Below are positions 61,001 to 64,000 of a stretch of DNA of 64,000 bases, in pieces; the stretch's first letter is position 1, and each line of letters begins with the position of its first letter. Source of the DNA: Brevibacillus thermoruber 423. Its GTDB lineage: Bacteria; Bacillota; Bacilli; Brevibacillales; Brevibacillaceae. The stretch is taken from positions 128,248 to 192,247 of the forward strand of contig NZ_KE695651.1 of assembly GCF_000454065.1 (NCBI RefSeq), read 5' to 3'. The translations under genes were made by a program, and so were the position numbers. The notes beneath the pieces were generated by a model. That model worked only from the letters and a program-made list of their open reading frames with translations. It did not search any database and had not been told where the DNA came from.

Positions 61001-62242
61001 ATGAAAAGACGTGTGGTTGTGACCGGGATGGGTGTCGTTACGCCAATAGGAGTAACTATCAAAACATTTTGGGAAAACCTTGTACGGGGCGTGAGCGGGG
61101 TTGACTATATTCAGGCTTTTGATACCGAAGGGTTTCCGACGACTATCGGTGCAGAAGTGAAAGACCTTGACCTCGATGAATGGTTTACCCACAAAGAAAA
61201 GATACGGATGGAAAGCAATACGCAATATGCGATTATCGCCGCAAGGCAAGCCATTTCCCAGGCAAAGCTGGACATGAGTCAACTAGACCCCTACCGCGTG
61301 GGAGTCATTGTCGGAACAGGCATGGGGGGAACGAGGCTCATACTGGAGAACAACCGGGACCTGCTTCAGCACGGGTATCGAAAAGTCAGCTCTTACTTGG
61401 CATTTGCCTCGCTTGTGGAAGCCCCGACAAGCGAAATCTCGATGATGATCGGCGCAAAAGGAAAAAGCGGGGCCTGGGTAACCGCATGTGCAACAGGAAA
61501 CAACTGTATCGGCGAAGGCTGCCGAGCGATTCAACACGGAGAAGCGGATGTTATGATTGCTGGCGGAACGGAAGGTCAATTCACGCCCATTGATTTGGCC
61601 TCTTTTTGTAAAATAAAGGCTTTATCCACCCGGAATGACAATCCGCAAGCGGCTAGCCGTCCTTTTGACAAGGACCGGGACGGTTTTGTGATTGGCGCGG
61701 GAGCGGGTATTGTTGTGCTGGAATCGGAGGAATCAGCCAAGAAAAGAGGGGCTGCGATTCTCGCGGAAATAGCGGGATACGGCTCCACCACAGATGCCTA
61801 TCACGTTACGGCGCCAGATCCGGAAGCGAAAGGTGCGATTATGGCGATGAAAAATGCAATGGCGGATGCCAATGTTTCGCCTGCTGACATCGACTACATC
61901 AGTGCCCACGGTTCCAGTACGCGATTGAACGATCAAATCGAAACGCTCGCGATAAAGAAACTGTTTGGCGAAAAGGCCAGGTCCATTCCCGTCAGCTCCA
62001 TCAAGTCGATGACAGGGCATTTGCTTGCCGGGTCCGGTTCAGTCGAGCTGATTGCCTGCATCCTGGCTCTTCAGCATCAAATCGTGCCGCCAACCATTAA
62101 TCACCATCAGCCTGATGAAGGATTCGATCTCAACTATGTGCCAAATGAGGCGCAGGCGCATCGGGTGCGGACCGTTTTGAACAACTCGTTTGGTTTCGGC
62201 GGGTACAATGCTTGTATCGTCGTCAAAGAATGGCAAGGGTAA
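61001..62242 (+). CDS. Stand-alone 3-oxoacyl-ACP synthase II (FabF/KAS II type)
   Basis: This 413-residue ketosynthase extends an acyl chain by decarboxylative condensation with malonyl-ACP. The catalytic Cys163 (TACATGNN), His303 (SAHGSSTRLND), Lys335 and His340 (KSMTGHLLAGSG) are all present, so it should be active. It stands apart from other fatty-acid genes and 27 nt upstream of an NRPS gene, which suggests a role in making or loading an acyl starter for a natural product rather than general lipid synthesis. Its sequence is visibly more A/T-rich than core genes of this window. Confidence 0.88.
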   Translation: MKRRVVVTGMGVVTPIGVTIKTFWENLVRGVSGVDYIQAFDTEGFPTTIGAEVKDLDLDEWFTHKEKIRMESNTQYAIIAARQAISQAKLDMSQLDPYRVGVIVGTGMGGTRLILENNRDLLQHGYRKVSSYLAFASLVEAPTSEISMMIGAKGKSGAWVTACATGNNCIGEGCRAIQHGEADVMIAGGTEGQFTPIDLASFCKIKALSTRNDNPQAASRPFDKDRDGFVIGAGAGIVVLESEESAKKRGAAILAEIAGYGSTTDAYHVTAPDPEAKGAIMAMKNAMADANVSPADIDYISAHGSSTRLNDQIETLAIKKLFGEKARSIPVSSIKSMTGHLLAGSGSVELIACILALQHQIVPPTINHHQPDEGFDLNYVPNEAQAHRVRTVLNNSFGFGGYNACIVVKEWQG

Positions 62243-62269
62243 GTTGTCGGATCGGAGGGAGGAAGAGCA

Positions 62270-64000
62270 ATGAGTGTGATCAATCTACGGGAAAAACACG
62301 TGAATATAGAGCAGTTTCCGAACATGGACGCATGCATTCATCATTTATTCGAACGACAGGCAGCGCTGACGCCTGATCAGACCGCAGTCATGTATGAAGA
62401 AACCGGGCTCAGTTATCGGCAGCTTAACGAAAAAGCAAATCAGTTTGCGCATTACCTCGTGACATGCGGGCTGCAGATAGAAGAGCCTGTCGCTGTTTGC
62501 ATGGACCGCTCTCTGGAGATGGTCATTGTATTGCTGGGCGTGTTGAAAGCGGGAGGCGCCTATGTTCCGATTGACCCGAATTATCCGCAAAAGCGCGTGG
62601 AATACATGCTGACGGATGCGAAGGCCCCCATCGTTGTCACTTCCAAGAGCAGGGAAGGGATCCTGGCAAAACAGTCTTTGGGGGATGCGACGCTGATTGT
62701 TGCCGACAAGAGCGGGGAATGGCAGGAGCAGCCTGCAACGAATCTTGACCTTCCGATAACTGCCGACAATCTCATGTACATGATGTATACGTCCGGTTCC
62801 ACGGGAAATCCCAAAGGGGTCATGAATACACACCGGGCTCTAAACAACCGGCTGCAGTGGATGCAAAAAGAGTTTCGATTAAACAGTTCCGACCGCATCC
62901 TGCAAAAAACGCCGTTCAGCTTCGACGTCTCTGTCTGGGAATTTTTTTGGCCGCTGCTTGCCGGGGCAACCCTTGTCATGGCCAGACCGGAAGCGCATAA
63001 AGATCCCGAATACCTGATCCACACCATCCAAACGATGAACATTACGACCATGCACTTCGTACCGTCGATGCTGCAAATTTTTTTGGATGTGTATCAAACG
63101 GGTACGCCGCTTCCGTCTCTCAAGCGGATTATTTGCAGCGGAGAAGCACTGACAAAGTCGATGGAGCTCGCTTTCTTCGCAAAATTTGACCAGGTGGAGC
63201 TGTACAACTTATACGGTCCCACAGAAGCAGCAATCGACGTCACCTACTGGAAGTGTACAGGCGACAAGCATGAAAAGTCGGTGCCCATCGGTTTTCCGAT
63301 CAGCAATATTCACCTGCTGATTCTGGATGGGGACAAGCTGATAACGGAGCCGGGGATAGCAGGCGAACTGCATATCGGAGGAATTGGGCTTGCGAGAGGC
63401 TATCATAACAAACCGGAGCTGACAGCGGAGAAATTTATTGCCGATCCCTTCCGCGAAGGGGGACGCTTGTATAAAACCGGCGATTTGTGTAAATACCGCG
63501 AAGACGGTGCAATCGAGTATATCGGCAGGGTCGATTTTCAGGTAAAGATACGCGGATACCGGATTGAACTGGGGGAAATTGAAGCGGCACTGGAGCGTTT
63601 GCCCTATATCAAACAGTGTGTCGTCAAGGCCATTCGCGAAGGCGACAACACCTACCTCGCCGCGTACGTGACGGTCCCGGACGACGGGAAATGGGAAGAG
63701 AGTCGCGTTCGCGAACAAATCGCGGAGCAACTGCCCGACTACATGATTCCAGCCTTTTTCGTCCGTCTAGATGCATTCCCTTTATCGGCCAACGGAAAGG
63801 TTGATCGAAACAGTCTGCCCGCCCCTCAAAAAAGCGGGTTTGTTCCTGCGGACTGTCAACCAAAGACCGAGATCGAAAAACTAGTCGCTTCGTTTTGGAA
63901 AGAGCTTTTGTCATTGGACGAAGTAAGTATTGACACGCCGTTTCTCTACGCAGGGGGCAATTCGCTTTTCGCTGCCCGGCTTGTGGCTCCCGTAAAAAAG
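62270..64000 (+). CDS. Non-ribosomal peptide synthetase, N-terminal A-T module (partial)
   Basis: 577 residues of an NRPS that continues beyond the right edge. No condensation domain precedes the adenylation domain (about 25-500), which has YTSGSTGNPKG, FDVSVWEFF, NLYGPTEAAID, YKTGDL, GYRIELGEIE and the catalytic Lys in NGKVDR near 508. A carrier domain follows with GGNS near 561 (phosphopantetheine Ser). The Stachelhaus residues read D-V-W-H-I-S-L-I-D-K, nearly the serine code. It is therefore probably a serine-loading initiation module. The start follows GGAGGGAGGAAG. The sequence is open at the window edge, so length and product are unknown. Confidence 0.92.
   Translation, partial: MSVINLREKHVNIEQFPNMDACIHHLFERQAALTPDQTAVMYEETGLSYRQLNEKANQFAHYLVTCGLQIEEPVAVCMDRSLEMVIVLLGVLKAGGAYVPIDPNYPQKRVEYMLTDAKAPIVVTSKSREGILAKQSLGDATLIVADKSGEWQEQPATNLDLPITADNLMYMMYTSGSTGNPKGVMNTHRALNNRLQWMQKEFRLNSSDRILQKTPFSFDVSVWEFFWPLLAGATLVMARPEAHKDPEYLIHTIQTMNITTMHFVPSMLQIFLDVYQTGTPLPSLKRIICSGEALTKSMELAFFAKFDQVELYNLYGPTEAAIDVTYWKCTGDKHEKSVPIGFPISNIHLLILDGDKLITEPGIAGELHIGGIGLARGYHNKPELTAEKFIADPFREGGRLYKTGDLCKYREDGAIEYIGRVDFQVKIRGYRIELGEIEAALERLPYIKQCVVKAIREGDNTYLAAYVTVPDDGKWEESRVREQIAEQLPDYMIPAFFVRLDAFPLSANGKVDRNSLPAPQKSGFVPADCQPKTEIEKLVASFWKELLSLDEVSIDTPFLYAGGNSLFAARLVAPVKK

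Noticed and set aside
1..64000. tRNA, rRNA and CRISPR arrays
   Set aside because: No tRNA-like T-loop/acceptor pattern, rRNA segment or regularly spaced repeat was noticed by reading; a dedicated search would be needed to exclude a single tRNA.

Overview
The window looks like chromosomal DNA of a GC-rich, endospore-forming Firmicute, most likely Bacillales and perhaps Brevibacillus/Paenibacillaceae-like (inference). The reasons are strong AGGAGG ribosome-binding sites with frequent GTG/TTG starts, rho-independent terminators, T-box riboswitches, and the genes sda, ylaN, a YjcZ-type peptide, a sporulenol/squalene-hopene cyclase, rocR/rocD and IDEAL-, DUF502- and DUF2621-type proteins. No rRNA, tRNA or CRISPR array was seen.

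Region 1 (1-2441) is the 3' end of a staphyloferrin-B-like siderophore operon: an IucA/IucC synthetase fragment, an SbnG-like citrate synthase and an SbnI-like ParB/Srx protein. Region 2 (2672-10929) holds a SulP transporter, an ArsR regulator, and an operon that joins a MetQNP-type importer to a crotonase, an FMN 2-hydroxy-acid oxidase and a class III CoA-transferase. Its metN carries an apparent 1-nt frameshift. Region 3 (about 11040-25465) is a large organosulfur-salvage cluster related to the B. subtilis ytmI (snaA-tcy-cmo-snd) operon. It has a LysR activator, three flavin monooxygenases with an FMN reductase, a cystine-type ABC importer, an N-acetyltransferase, an M20 deacetylase, a DinB-like protein and a second MetNPQ set.

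Region 4 (25692-41923) is mostly housekeeping and sporulation: membrane proteins, a TPR protein, a sulfonate/nitrate/taurine-type ABC transporter, RNase Z, sporulenol synthase, an intracellular subtilase, a YqxD-like protein, a PAP2 phosphatase and a divergent LysR/MFS pair. Region 5 (42111-46529) is an arginine/ornithine unit: APC permease, RocR and RocD, with sigma-54 promoters and tandem enhancer palindromes. sda follows at 46859, preceded by a cluster of DnaA boxes that fits its known replication-checkpoint role. Region 6 (47164-55972) has an M20 hydrolase with an AbgT transporter, PatB, a Nudix protein, glutaminase, YlaN, and two consecutive phenylalanine-type (UUC) T-boxes controlling a sodium-dependent amino-acid symporter.

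Region 7 (from about 56100 to the right edge) looks acquired. A short IS1182-like transposase remnant marks its left side, and the sequence becomes visibly more A/T-rich. It carries a PadR-controlled ABC exporter operon, then a stand-alone ketosynthase and the start of a non-ribosomal peptide synthetase whose first adenylation domain reads as serine-specific.
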